64,000 nt of DNA, from contig NZ_CP053839.1 of NCBI RefSeq assembly GCF_013201625.1, forward strand, positions 682,001 through 746,000. Reading direction: 5' to 3'. Shown in pieces: positions 56,011 to 64,000 of this stretch. This DNA is from Aliarcobacter lanthieri. GTDB taxonomy: Bacteria > Campylobacterota > Campylobacteria > Campylobacterales > Arcobacteraceae. Position numbers and translations under genes: made by a program. The notes beneath the pieces are model-generated. The model saw nothing but the letters and a program-made list of their open reading frames with translations. It did not search any database and was not told the origin of the DNA. Each line of letters begins with the position of its first letter. The first letter of the stretch is position 1.

Positions 56011-57433
56011 TATTGTTACAAAAATAGTTTTAGTTATGAGTTTGGGTTGGTACTTGATTACCAACTTACAGTGGTACAATTATAAATTAAGCAGAGTTAT
56101 ATTTAAACATCATAAATGGCAGTGGCATTTAACATTTTTTCTATCTCCAATAGTTCTATTTTTTTTAATACCAAGTCCATACTTTGAGATATATTTCTTT
56201 GTTATATATTTAGTAAGTTTTATTTTATGGAATAAAAAGCTAGATAGACAATTGGTATTAACTTCAAGAGTTAAAAGATTTTTAGCTATTTTACTTATAA
56301 TATTATTTATTCAAATTCTATTTTGTCTAGATGATAGTTTTTGTTCAAATGTATCTTTGTTTTTTACTCTTCTTATAGCTTTGGTTTTGGCAAATAGCTT
56401 AGAAAAAATATTCTTTTTAATATATAAAAATAAAGCAAAAAGCAAATTAGCTTCAAATAAAGATTTAAAAATAGTTGCTATTACAGCCTCTTATGGAAAA
56501 ACATCAATAAAAAACTTTTTATATCATGTGTTAAAAAATAGATTTAAGACTTATAAAACACCAAGAAGTGTAAATACTATTGCTGGGTTAGTTTTAGATG
56601 TGAATAAAGATTTACCAATTGATACTAAAATTTATATAGCTGAAGCAGGAGCAAGAGTAAAGGGAGATATAAAAACTATAGCAAACTTTTTAGAACCACA
56701 AATTTCTATTATTGGAAGTGTTGGAGAACAACATATTGAGTATTTTAAGACTTTAGAAAATATTAAAAATACAAAAAAAGAACTTTTATTGTCTCCTAGG
56801 CTTGAAAAAGCATTTGTACATAGTAGCGCAAATGCTGTATTAAGTGAAAGAATAGAAGAGTTTCCAAATAATCTTTATATAGTAAAAAGTGATTTGTCTG
56901 GACTTTGGTTTGATATGGAACTAAATGGACAAATTGAGCATTTTTATGCACCTATTTTAGGAAGCTTTAATGCTATAAATTTAGCTGCAGTTGTTTTAAC
57001 AGCAAATTACTTAGGAATGAGTGTTTTAGAAATAAATGAAGCATTTACAACTTTACCTCAAGTTGAACATAGATTACAAAGAATTGAAGCAAATGGAAAA
57101 GTAATAATAGATGATTCTTTTAATGGAAATTTAGAAGGAATGCTAGAAGCTATAAATATTTGTTCAAACTATATTGGAAGAAAAGTTATCATAACTCCAG
57201 GACTTGTAGAATCAACTGATAGTGCAAATATTCTTTTGGCAAAACAAATTGATAAAGTTTTTGATTTTGTTATAATAACTGGAAGTTTAAATGCAAATAT
57301 TTTAAAAGCAAATATAGATGAAGAAAAAGTTTTTGTATTAAAAGATAAAACAATGCTTGAAACAACTCTAGCAAGAACGACAAGAAGTGGTGATTTAATT
57401 CTTTTTGCAAATGATGCACCTAACTTTATTTAA
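55997..57433 (+). CDS. murF: MurF-type ligase with N-terminal membrane domain
   Basis: Adds D-Ala-D-Ala to UDP-MurNAc-tripeptide. About residues 5-150 form a membrane domain with roughly five helices, unlike the soluble N-terminal domain of E. coli MurF. The rest is the Mur ligase core: P-loop VAITASYGKTSIKNFLYHVL, AEAGARVKGDIK, GSVGEQHIEYF, and LPQVEHRLQRIEANGKVIID with DDSFNGNLEGMLEA. The neighbour ddl makes its substrate. The membrane-anchored form is known from this phylum. Total length is 478 residues. Confidence 0.92.
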   Translation: MEYLNIVTKIVLVMSLGWYLITNLQWYNYKLSRVIFKHHKWQWHLTFFLSPIVLFFLIPSPYFEIYFFVIYLVSFILWNKKLDRQLVLTSRVKRFLAILLIILFIQILFCLDDSFCSNVSLFFTLLIALVLANSLEKIFFLIYKNKAKSKLASNKDLKIVAITASYGKTSIKNFLYHVLKNRFKTYKTPRSVNTIAGLVLDVNKDLPIDTKIYIAEAGARVKGDIKTIANFLEPQISIIGSVGEQHIEYFKTLENIKNTKKELLLSPRLEKAFVHSSANAVLSERIEEFPNNLYIVKSDLSGLWFDMELNGQIEHFYAPILGSFNAINLAAVVLTANYLGMSVLEINEAFTTLPQVEHRLQRIEANGKVIIDDSFNGNLEGMLEAINICSNYIGRKVIITPGLVESTDSANILLAKQIDKVFDFVIITGSLNANILKANIDEEKVFVLKDKTMLETTLARTTRSGDLILFANDAPNFI

Positions 57434-57441
57434 GGTTTTTT

Positions 57442-57930
57442 ATGGAACATTTATATGCACCTTGGCGATACAACTATGTAAGTGAAGAAAAAATTGAAGG
57501 TTGTATTTTTTGTCATATAAGTAAAAATTTAAATGATGAAAAACTAGAAGTACTATTTTCAGATGAATATTGTTTTATTGTAATGAATAAATTTCCATAT
57601 AGTCCTGGACATTTTATGGTGATACCACACTTTCATACTTGTAATGTTGAAGATTTGGATGAGATTGTATGGATACAAATGAGTATAAGAGTAAAACAGT
57701 CAATTAAACTTTTAAAAGATGTGATGCCTTGTGAAGGTGTAAATATAGGTATGAATTTAGGTAAAGCAGCCGGAGCTGGAATAGAACAACATATTCACTA
57801 CCATTTAGTTCCAAGATGGATAGGTGATACTAACTTTATCTCTACTATTGGTGGAAGTAGGGTTTATCCAGCTAATTTTAAAGATATTTTCAATAAATTA
57901 AAAAATAATATAAATCAATATTTTATATGA
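57442..57930 (+). CDS. HIT family hydrolase
   Basis: A 162-residue histidine-triad protein of the Ap4A phosphorylase-like branch. It starts with APWRYNYVSEE and EGCIFCHISKN (likely zinc cysteines), carries MNKFPYSPGHFMVIPHFHT, and the catalytic triad HIHYHLVPRW (His-x-His-x-His). Such enzymes hydrolyse or phosphorolyse nucleotide bonds such as diadenosine tetraphosphate. It is 8 bases after murF and closes that run. Confidence 0.9.
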   Translation: MEHLYAPWRYNYVSEEKIEGCIFCHISKNLNDEKLEVLFSDEYCFIVMNKFPYSPGHFMVIPHFHTCNVEDLDEIVWIQMSIRVKQSIKLLKDVMPCEGVNIGMNLGKAAGAGIEQHIHYHLVPRWIGDTNFISTIGGSRVYPANFKDIFNKLKNNINQYFI

Positions 57931-57965
57931 TATAATCTTCCTAATTTAACAAAGTAAGGAAAATT

Positions 57966-59201
57966 ATGAAAAACTTTATTAAAAAATTTTATAAAAATAA
58001 TTTTGTCTATGGTACAAAAGAGAAATTATCAAAAATTACAATATTAGCTATTTTAGTACTTAATCTTATCGTATATTATATACTTGTTGAAGGTATAAGT
58101 TTTCAAACAAATTTTGTAAATCATCCAAGCCAAGTTTTTTCTAGTTCTTGTTCAAATGCTATAAGAGGAGATTTAAAAAGTTTCAATTCTTATGTTTATA
58201 GTAAAAATTATAGTATACAATCTGATTATTACTATTCAAGGTATGATAAATATAAAAGAAATAATGAGTTATTAGATAATAGATGTAAAGAGTTATCTAT
58301 CTTAATAAAAAATATAAAAGATGAGTTTGATATTGAAGAACTTATTAAAAAAGATAGAGACCTCGCAAGAGAAGAATATAACATTGAAGAACAAATAAGC
58401 TATATAAAAAATAATTATAATACGGTTTTATTTGAGAAAATAGCTACACAAGATAGTGATAAATCTATTATTAAAAATAATATAAATAGTGAAAATATTA
58501 AAGAAAATTATGAAAATAATTTAAAAATATTAGAAAATATTAAGCAACAAAGAACTGAACTTTTAAACTCTTTTGAAAACTCGAAAAGTATTCAATCTCT
58601 TTTTTCATATGTAAATAATATAAAAGAAAATTATTTAAAAGATGAAGAAGATACATACAAAATGTATTATTATAAAATTGATATTGTAACTTTATTATTT
58701 TTACTACCAATGCTTCTTATATTCTTTTATTTAATGAAAAGATTTATAAAAAATGAAAAATATATATTATATATTGTATTTAAAAATCTTTTAATTGTTA
58801 CACTTATACCAACTTTATATACAATATTTATGATAATTTATAAATTCTTACCGAAAGTATTTATAGCAAAATTAATTGAATTTTTTTATAATATTGAAAT
58901 ACCATTTGTTGTTTACTATCTTTTAATTGTAGTCTTTGTTGTAATTTTTGTATTTATTATAATTAAAATACAAAAGAGATTTAAAGAGAGTAATGAAAAA
59001 TTAAAAGATAATAAAATAACAAAAATAGAATCTTATAATAAAAATATTTGTAATAATTGTGCTAATAGAGTAGATTATAATGTTATGAATTATTGTCCTT
59101 GTTGCCAACATCAGTTAAAAATTGAGTGTGAAAATTGTCATAAAAGTAGTATAAAAGGTTTAGAGTATTGCCTAAATTGTGGAATAAATGTAGGAAAATA
59201 A
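57966..59201 (+). CDS. Membrane protein with two C-terminal zinc ribbons, unknown function
   Basis: I do not recognise the family. The 411-residue protein has a membrane helix at about 24-43, an Asn/Lys/Glu-rich helical or coiled-coil domain (about 45-235) that lies outside or in the periplasm, then three membrane helices (about 240-258, 274-297, 314-336). The cytoplasmic end has two zinc-ribbon motifs: Cys362, 365, 377 and 380, then Cys388, 391, 402 and 405, as in double zinc ribbon proteins. A TATAAT (57931-57936) and AAGGA site give it its own promoter. It may be a membrane-bound stress or assembly factor, but that is a guess. Confidence 0.6.
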   Translation: MKNFIKKFYKNNFVYGTKEKLSKITILAILVLNLIVYYILVEGISFQTNFVNHPSQVFSSSCSNAIRGDLKSFNSYVYSKNYSIQSDYYYSRYDKYKRNNELLDNRCKELSILIKNIKDEFDIEELIKKDRDLAREEYNIEEQISYIKNNYNTVLFEKIATQDSDKSIIKNNINSENIKENYENNLKILENIKQQRTELLNSFENSKSIQSLFSYVNNIKENYLKDEEDTYKMYYYKIDIVTLLFLLPMLLIFFYLMKRFIKNEKYILYIVFKNLLIVTLIPTLYTIFMIIYKFLPKVFIAKLIEFFYNIEIPFVVYYLLIVVFVVIFVFIIIKIQKRFKESNEKLKDNKITKIESYNKNICNNCANRVDYNVMNYCPCCQHQLKIECENCHKSSIKGLEYCLNCGINVGK

Positions 59202-59213
59202 CCTACATTTATT
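59183..59213. terminator. Bidirectional terminator between zinc-ribbon gene and dadA-like gene
   Basis: A perfect 12-bp stem AATAAATGTAGG/CCTACATTTATT with a 7-base loop. It covers the last codons and stop of the plus gene (59199-59201) and reaches the minus-strand stop (59212-59214). Confidence 0.75.
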
Positions 59214-60462
59214 AGTATTTACCTTGATAAAATCCTGAAAATAAAAGTATATCATCACAATTTTTATTTTCTAGGTTATTTACAATTAAATCTTTTATTA
59301 TAGAAGCAAGTGCTGGACCAAATGTCATTCCTAACCATCCTAATCCCATTCCATAAATTAAATTTTTATACTTTTCATCTCTTCCTATTAGTGGCATATC
59401 ATTAGGGGTTAATGGTCTAAATCCTGTCCATTCAGTAATATTTTCCATTTCAAAAGGAATAGTATATTTTTTAAAATTCTCTTTTATACTTTCTATTTGT
59501 TTTTTTACTATTTTATGGTTAGTAGAACCTATTTCTAGTTTTGATGTAATTCTTACATCATCTCTTCTTGGTGTCATAACAATAAATAAATCAGAAAATA
59601 GTGTTGAAGTAATAGGTTGTAATTCTTTAGGCATTTTAAAAGTTAAACTATATCCTTTTGCTGGAGTCATCATAAGACTTTGTTTTAATTTATCTACTAA
59701 ATTAGTTTGAAAACCAGTTGATAATATATATGTATCAGCTTCATAAGTATTTAGAGCAGAACTAATTGATTCTATTTTTTTATCAGAATATACAATATTT
59801 GAAATTCGTTCATTTAATATAAATTCAACTCCATTTTCTTTTAAATATCTTTTTAATTCTAACATAACTTTTTTAGGATCAAAATGTGTATTTCTTTTAA
59901 AATGAATGGCTCCTTTAATATCATTTGTAACACAAGGAATAAAATCTTTAATTTTATTTTTTTCAATAATTTCAAAAATATCATCATTTTTGACTGAATA
60001 ATCAATTAGCTTCTTATCATAACTTTTTTGTTCTGTAAAAATAGATAGCATTCCATTTCTGTGAAAGTCTAAATCTAAACTATCAACACTTTGCATATTT
60101 TCATAAATATTATTTGAAATATCCCCATATTTTTCAAATAATGCAAGTGTCCTTTTTAATCTATCTTTATTTGCACTATTAATAAATTTCCATAACCATT
60201 TATATATTGTTATATCTAAAGTAGGATGTATATTTACAGGTGATTGACCTTTAATCATTAGTTTTAATGTATTAAATACAATCCCAGGATTTGCAAGTGG
60301 ACCTTTGTCAAAAGCAGATAACAAACCAGCATTTCCAAAAGATGTTGAATTTGTAATATCGCTTTCATCTATAATTGTAACTTTTCTACCTGCTTTGAAA
60401 AGCTCATAAGCTGTAGTTAAACCCATAATTCCAGCACCAATTACAATAATATCTCGTTTCAT
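59212..60462 (-). CDS. dadA: D-amino-acid dehydrogenase-like FAD oxidoreductase
   Basis: A 416-residue DAO-family flavoenzyme. The N-terminus IIVIGAGIMGLTTAYELFKA holds the dinucleotide-binding GxGxxG (residues about 8-13), and the end has EWTGFRPLTPNDMPLIGRDE and GMGLGWLGMTFGPALA. This fits DadA, which feeds electrons from D-amino acids into respiration; a related glycine or proline oxidase is possible. No racemase or transporter gene adjoins it. A single gene with its own upstream region. Confidence 0.85.
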   Translation of the reverse strand: MKRDIIVIGAGIMGLTTAYELFKAGRKVTIIDESDITNSTSFGNAGLLSAFDKGPLANPGIVFNTLKLMIKGQSPVNIHPTLDITIYKWLWKFINSANKDRLKRTLALFEKYGDISNNIYENMQSVDSLDLDFHRNGMLSIFTEQKSYDKKLIDYSVKNDDIFEIIEKNKIKDFIPCVTNDIKGAIHFKRNTHFDPKKVMLELKRYLKENGVEFILNERISNIVYSDKKIESISSALNTYEADTYILSTGFQTNLVDKLKQSLMMTPAKGYSLTFKMPKELQPITSTLFSDLFIVMTPRRDDVRITSKLEIGSTNHKIVKKQIESIKENFKKYTIPFEMENITEWTGFRPLTPNDMPLIGRDEKYKNLIYGMGLGWLGMTFGPALASIIKDLIVNNLENKNCDDILLFSGFYQGKY

Positions 60463-60642
60463 TATTAACTCCTTTTTGAAGCAAAATTAATAAGCAATAT
60501 ACAATATTTATACATAAAATCATTTTATTTATCTTTAAAATGTATAATCTTAAGAAATACTTATTTATATGATTATATTAGAATATATTCCTTGTTGTAA
60601 GGAAATAAATTTTAGAATATTTTCTGAAAACTACCATAAATA

Positions 60643-60671
60643 TTGACATTTTAGATGAATTAAGTTATAAT
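60643..60671 (+). promoter_or_regulatory. Sigma70-type promoter of the S10 operon
   Basis: TTGACA (60643-60648) and TATAAT (60666-60671) are perfect hexamers with 17 bases between them, 68 bases upstream of the rpsJ ATG. It is as good as the clpB promoter and fits a ribosomal-protein operon. Confidence 0.9.
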
Positions 60672-60677
60672 CCGCGT

Positions 60678-60715
60678 CCACTTAATGTGGTTAGAGCCAT
60701 TTTTTTGGTGTCTAA
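60678..60715 (+). promoter_or_regulatory. Leader hairpins of the S10 operon
   Basis: Two small hairpins lie in the presumed 5' leader. CCAC/GTGG pairs at 60678-60681 with 60687-60690. The larger TTAGA..CCA / TGG..TCTAA stem spans 60691-60715 around a T-rich loop. Regulation by L4, as in E. coli, is possible but not shown. Confidence 0.4.
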
Positions 60716-60739
60716 CGAGTTCTTTAAAGGAAAAAATAT

Positions 60740-61054
60740 ATGGAAAAAATCAGATTAAAGCTTAAAGCTTATGATCATAGAGTTTTAGACAGAAGTGTTG
60801 CTTCAATTGTTGAAGCTGTTAAAAGAACTGGTGCTGATTTAAGAGGTCCTATCCCTCTTCCTACAAAAATCAGAAGATATACAGTTATCAAAGGTCCTCA
60901 CGTAAACAAAGATTCAAGAGAGCAATTTGAAATTAGAGTTCATTCAAGAATGATTGACATCATCTCTGCAACTGCAGATACTGTTGATTCTTTAATGAAA
61001 TTAGACTTAGCTCCTGAAGTTGATGTTGAAGTAAGATCAATGGGTCAAGAATAA
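60740..61054 (+). CDS. rpsJ: 30S ribosomal protein S10
   Basis: First gene of the S10 operon. The 104-residue protein reads [20 protein letters not shown] and has [19 protein letters not shown] and [18 protein letters not shown], the standard S10 sequence. S10 (also NusE) takes part in 30S assembly and in antitermination. An AAAGGAAA ribosome site precedes the start. rplC follows after 20 bases. Confidence 0.99.
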   Translation: MEKIRLKLKAYDHRVLDRSVASIVEAVKRTGADLRGPIPLPTKIRRYTVIKGPHVNKDSREQFEIRVHSRMIDIISATADTVDSLMKLDLAPEVDVEVRSMGQE

Positions 61055-61074
61055 TTAAGAAAGGGTAATACAAG

Positions 61075-61650
61075 ATGGAATTTATAGTTCAAAAAATCGG
61101 TATGAGTAGAACAGTATCTGTTCCAAGTACAGCGGTTACACTTTTAAAAGTTCTTGATACAAAGGTATGTCAAGTTACTGAAGGTGTAGCACTTGTATCT
61201 TATAGCAATGGTAAAAAATTTAACAAAGCTATCGAGGGACAACAAAAAAAATATAATCTATCAAAAGAGTTTAATAGATTTGCAACAATTAGTGTAGCTA
61301 ATTCAGAAGCTGGAGATTTAGATGTTTCTGGTTTAGGTGAAGCAAAAGTAGTTAAAACAACTTTTAAAACAAAAGGTAGAGGTTTCTCTGGTGCTGTAAA
61401 AAGATGGAATTTTGCTGGTGGTAGAAGTTCTCACGGACATAGAATGGGAAAAAGAACAGGTTCAATTGGTAACTGTGAATTTCCAGGAAGAGTTCAACCA
61501 GGTAAAAAAATGCCAGGACAATACGGAAATACAAATGTATCTGTAAAAAATGAAGTTCTTTCATTTGATGCTGAAACTGGAATTTTAGTATTAAAAGGTT
61601 CAGTATCTGGTGCAAATGGAACATTAGGTAAAGTAAAGGTTGCTAAATGA
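61075..61650 (+). CDS. rplC: 50S ribosomal protein L3
   Basis: The 191-residue protein starts [19 protein letters not shown] and has the L3 motif [40 protein letters not shown] and [14 protein letters not shown]. It sits at the 23S rRNA core. The end overlaps the rplD start by 4 bases (ATGA). Slightly shorter than E. coli L3 (209). Confidence 0.99.
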   Translation: MEFIVQKIGMSRTVSVPSTAVTLLKVLDTKVCQVTEGVALVSYSNGKKFNKAIEGQQKKYNLSKEFNRFATISVANSEAGDLDVSGLGEAKVVKTTFKTKGRGFSGAVKRWNFAGGRSSHGHRMGKRTGSIGNCEFPGRVQPGKKMPGQYGNTNVSVKNEVLSFDAETGILVLKGSVSGANGTLGKVKVAK

Positions 61651-62258
61651 GTAAAGCAATAGTATTAAATGAAAAATTTGAAAATAATGGTGAAGTAGTT
61701 TTACCAGCAAGTTATGAAGAAATTAATAAACATAACTTATATTTATATGTTAAATCATATTTAGCTTCTTTAAGAGCAAATACTGCTAGAGCAAAAACTA
61801 GAGCTGAAGTGAGTGGTGGTGGTAAAAAACCTAAAGCTCAAAAAGGTAGTGGTGCTGCTAGATGGGGTTCTAAAAGATCTCCTTTATTTGTTGGTGGGGG
61901 ACAAGCTTTTGGACCTACTAAAAGAAACTATGATCAAAAAGTAAATAAAAAACAAAAAGCTTTAGCACTTAAATATGCTTTAAATGCACAAGCTAATAAT
62001 GGTTCACTTTTTGTTGTGGATTCATTTAAAGTTGAATCAGGTAAAACTAAAGATGCAGTTGCAGTTTTAAATAAATTAAATAAAAGAGATACATTAATTG
62101 TTGTTGATACAATTGATGAAAAAACTTATTTAGCATTTAGAAATATTAAAAACTGTTATATGGTTGAAAAGCAAGAAGTAAATGCTTACTTAATTGCAGT
62201 TTACCACTCTGTACTAATTGAAAAATCAGTACTAGAAGTATTAACTAAAGAGGCTTAA
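61647..62258 (+). CDS. rplD: 50S ribosomal protein L4
   Basis: The 203-residue protein has the central RNA-binding loop [20 protein letters not shown] and [20 protein letters not shown], which reaches into the peptide exit tunnel. L4 autoregulates the S10 operon in E. coli; whether it does so here is unknown. It overlaps rplC by 4 bases and is 1 base ahead of rplW. Confidence 0.99.
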   Translation: MSKAIVLNEKFENNGEVVLPASYEEINKHNLYLYVKSYLASLRANTARAKTRAEVSGGGKKPKAQKGSGAARWGSKRSPLFVGGGQAFGPTKRNYDQKVNKKQKALALKYALNAQANNGSLFVVDSFKVESGKTKDAVAVLNKLNKRDTLIVVDTIDEKTYLAFRNIKNCYMVEKQEVNAYLIAVYHSVLIEKSVLEVLTKEA

Positions 62259-62259
62259 G

Positions 62260-62541
62260 ATGGCAGATATTACAGATATTAAATCAATTTTATATACAGA
62301 AAAAACAATTGAGCTTCAAGAAAATGGTGTAATCGTTGTTCAAACTAGTCCAAAAATGACTAAAAACGGTTTAAAAGAAGTGTTTAAAGAATATTTTGGA
62401 GTAACTCCATCAAAAATTAATTCTTTAAGACAAGATGGTAAAGTTAAAAGATTTAGAGGAAAAATTGGTAAAAGAGCTGATTTCAAAAAATTCTATGTAA
62501 CATTACCAGAAGGCGCAGCTATTGCGAACCTATCAGCATAA
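62260..62541 (+). CDS. rplW: 50S ribosomal protein L23
   Basis: The 93-residue protein has [20 protein letters not shown] and the RNA-binding loop [20 protein letters not shown] typical of L23. It lies at the tunnel exit and docks trigger factor and SRP. It is one base after rplD and 10 bases ahead of rplB. Confidence 0.98.
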   Translation: MADITDIKSILYTEKTIELQENGVIVVQTSPKMTKNGLKEVFKEYFGVTPSKINSLRQDGKVKRFRGKIGKRADFKKFYVTLPEGAAIANLSA

Positions 62542-62551
62542 GGAGTAAAGA

Positions 62552-63379
62552 ATGTCAATTAAAAAATTTAGACCAATAACTCCTGCTAGAAGATTTATGT
62601 CAGTTATTGAGAGTTCTGATATTACTTCAAAACCAACAGTAAGATCTTTACTTGTAAGAGTAAAAGCAAATGCTGGTAGAAATAATAATGGTAGAATAAC
62701 ATCAAGACACAAAGAAGCAGGTGCTAAAAAACTATATAGAATTATCGATTTTAAAAGAGATAAGTTTGGAATAGAAGGTACGATTGCAACTGTTGAATAC
62801 GATCCATATAGAAACTGCAGAATTTGTTTAGTTTCATACTTAGATGGAGATAAAAGATATATTATTCAACCATCTGGGTTAAAAGTTGGAGATAAAGTTC
62901 AATCAGCTGAGTCTGGACTAGATATTTTACCAGGTAACGCTATGAGATTAAGTAACATCCCTGTTGGAACAATGGTTCACAATGTTGAGTTAAAACCAGG
63001 TAAAGGTGCACAGTTTGCTAGATCTGCTGGTGGATATGCACAAATTATGGGTAGAGAAGACAAATATGTTATCTTAAGATTACCTTCTGGAGAAATGAGA
63101 AAAATCCTTGGTGTTTGTATGGCTACAATAGGTGTAGTTGGTAATGAAGATTATATTAATATGGTAGTTGGAAAAGCTGGTAGAAATAGATACTTAGGAG
63201 TTAGACCTCAAACTAGAGGATCTGCGATGAACCCTATTGATCACCCACACGGTGGAGGGGAAGGTAAAACTAACTCTGGAAGACATCCTGTTACTCCATG
63301 GGGTATGCCAACTAAAGGTTATAAAACTAGAAAGAAAAAAGCTAGTGATAAACTAATCATTTCAAGAAGAAAGAAGTAA
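62552..63379 (+). CDS. rplB: 50S ribosomal protein L2
   Basis: The 275-residue protein starts [20 protein letters not shown] and has [20 protein letters not shown], the peptidyl-transferase-near loop [20 protein letters not shown], and the basic end [13 protein letters not shown]. It is essential for peptide-bond formation. AAGGAGT precedes its start. Confidence 0.99.
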   Translation: MSIKKFRPITPARRFMSVIESSDITSKPTVRSLLVRVKANAGRNNNGRITSRHKEAGAKKLYRIIDFKRDKFGIEGTIATVEYDPYRNCRICLVSYLDGDKRYIIQPSGLKVGDKVQSAESGLDILPGNAMRLSNIPVGTMVHNVELKPGKGAQFARSAGGYAQIMGREDKYVILRLPSGEMRKILGVCMATIGVVGNEDYINMVVGKAGRNRYLGVRPQTRGSAMNPIDHPHGGGEGKTNSGRHPVTPWGMPTKGYKTRKKKASDKLIISRRKK

Positions 63380-63388
63380 GGGTTTAAG

Positions 63389-63664
63389 ATGGCAAGATCA
63401 GTAAAAAAAGGACCATTTATAGATGCACACTTATTAAAAAAAGTTGTAGCTGCTAATAGTTCAAAAGACAAAAAACCAATTAAAACTTGGTCAAGAAGAT
63501 CGACAATATTACCAGATATGATTGGATTAACATTCAATGTACATAATGGAAGAAATTTTGTACCAGTTAATATTACAGAAAATCATGTTGGATATAAATT
63601 AGGTGAATTTGCACCAACTAGAACATTTAAGGGCCATAAAGGTTCTGTTCAGAGAAAGGCGTAA
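63389..63664 (+). CDS. rpsS: 30S ribosomal protein S19
   Basis: The 91-residue protein starts [19 protein letters not shown] and has [40 protein letters not shown] and TFKGHKG near the end. All are S19 signatures; the protein binds the 16S rRNA head. It follows rplB after 9 bases. Confidence 0.99.
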   Translation: MARSVKKGPFIDAHLLKKVVAANSSKDKKPIKTWSRRSTILPDMIGLTFNVHNGRNFVPVNITENHVGYKLGEFAPTRTFKGHKGSVQRKA

Positions 63665-63666
63665 TA

Positions 63667-63999
63667 ATGGCAAGAGCAATATTAAAATTTATTAGAGTTT
63701 CTCCAATTAAAGCAAGACTTATTACAAGAGAAGTTCAAGGAATGAATGCAGAGTATGCTATTGCATCTTTACAATTTACTCCAAATAAAGCTGCTGGAAT
63801 TATTTCTAAAGTAATAGCTTCTGCTGTTGCAAATTCTGGTTTAGATCCTGTTGATGCAGTTATCACATCGGCTAGAGTGGATAAAGGTCCAGTTCTTAAA
63901 AGATTTACTCCAAGAGCAAGAGGTTCAGCTTCACCAAAGCATAAACCAACTGCACATATTATGATTGAAGTAGCTGCTGCAACAAAAGGAGACAAATAA
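63667..63999 (+). CDS. rplV: 50S ribosomal protein L22
   Basis: The 110-residue protein starts [20 protein letters not shown] and contains the tunnel-facing beta hairpin [20 protein letters not shown]. The stop TAA is at 63997-63999, so the gene is complete one base before the window ends. It follows rpsS after 2 bases; the S10 operon continues past the edge. Confidence 0.98.
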   Translation: MARAILKFIRVSPIKARLITREVQGMNAEYAIASLQFTPNKAAGIISKVIASAVANSGLDPVDAVITSARVDKGPVLKRFTPRARGSASPKHKPTAHIMIEVAAATKGDK

Positions 64000-64000
64000 T

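Larger units (their letters stand above)
60463..60739. other. Longest intergenic region, upstream of the S10 operon
   Basis: 277 bases between the divergent dadA-like gene and rpsJ. I see no gene, tRNA or repeat here; the longest ORF is under 30 codons. The right end holds the S10 promoter and leader hairpins described separately. Confidence 0.7.

Noticed and set aside
59041-59200. Zinc-ribbon tail read as a possible c-type heme or ferredoxin site
   Set aside because: No CxxCH motif is present, and the Cys spacing (two CxxC pairs per unit with about 10 residues between) fits zinc ribbons rather than iron-sulfur or heme sites.
61364-61624. Minus-strand ORF inside rplC
   Set aside because: Lies entirely within a certain ribosomal protein gene and has a low-complexity hydrophobic sequence.
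1-64000. Search for CRISPR arrays, tRNA/rRNA genes, IS elements and prophage
   Set aside because: Reading the gaps between genes showed no regularly spaced repeats, no cloverleaf-like sequences, no transposase or phage genes; all gaps are under 300 bases.

Overview
The window is a compact, AT-rich stretch (roughly 25-30% GC by eye) of a chromosome from a Campylobacterota (Epsilonproteobacteria) member, most probably the Arcobacter/Aliarcobacter group. This is inferred from the codon use (A/T-ending codons, many TTG starts), the short ExbB/ExbD, the membrane-anchored MurF, the ruvA-ddl-hydrolase-murF order, the minimal CheZ-like protein and the c-type-heme chemoreceptor. The species cannot be fixed from sequence reading alone. 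I found no rRNA, tRNA, insertion sequence, prophage or CRISPR array. No gap between genes exceeds 300 bases; the longest (60463-60739) holds the S10 operon promoter and leader.

Layout. 1-1.4 kb (minus): exbB-exbD-tonB energy transducers (tonB cut by the window edge) behind a Fur-like box. 1.5-5.9 kb (plus): a tolC-macA-macB type tripartite export operon with ATPase and permease on separate chains. 5.9-8.1 kb: a lipoprotein, a TauE-like permease and rnhB. 8.2-10.8 kb: clpB behind a textbook sigma70 promoter and a CIRCE (HrcA) operator. 10.8-15.9 kb: rpmH-rnpA-yidD-yidC-jag-mnmE, where rnpA has no ATG/GTG/TTG start and seems to begin at ATT. 15.9-21 kb: sixA, a DUF2459-like gene, an HTH regulator and a very large FlgE-like hook protein. 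21-30.7 kb (minus): a long co-directional run cvpA-lysS-SPOR-trpE-pdxJ-pdxA-ATPase, preceded by an orphan histidine kinase. 30.8-35.5 kb (plus): ispG, dnaB, a lone pseudopilin, fumC and a small acidic protein.

35.5-43.1 kb is an iron-handling region: a small periplasmic protein, feoB, feoA, an ABC-2 type membrane protein and ATPase, and a 41-residue Cys-rich membrane peptide run leftwards; a DUF4198-like periplasmic protein and a PepSY-TM protein run rightwards. The two halves share a 144-base divergent control region with a perfect 13-bp inverted repeat whose arms resemble Fur half-sites. 43.2-51.4 kb: yjiX-cstA, ychF, an HDOD gene, recO, ppnP, thiL, truD and a CheZ-like protein. 51.4-53.6 kb: a chemoreceptor with a periplasmic CxxCH heme motif. 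53.7-57.9 kb (plus): ruvA-ddl-hydrolase-murF-HIT. 58-60.5 kb: a zinc-ribbon membrane protein and a DadA-like oxidoreductase. 60.7-64 kb: start of the S10 operon (rpsJ-rplC-rplD-rplW-rplB-rpsS-rplV).

The best candidates for something new are the FeoAB-linked ABC transporter/Cys-rich peptide/DUF4198/PepSY neighbourhood, the heme-c chemoreceptor facing a minimal CheZ-like phosphatase, the ATT-initiated rnpA, and the zinc-ribbon membrane protein at 57966-59201. Most of the remainder is ordinary housekeeping content.
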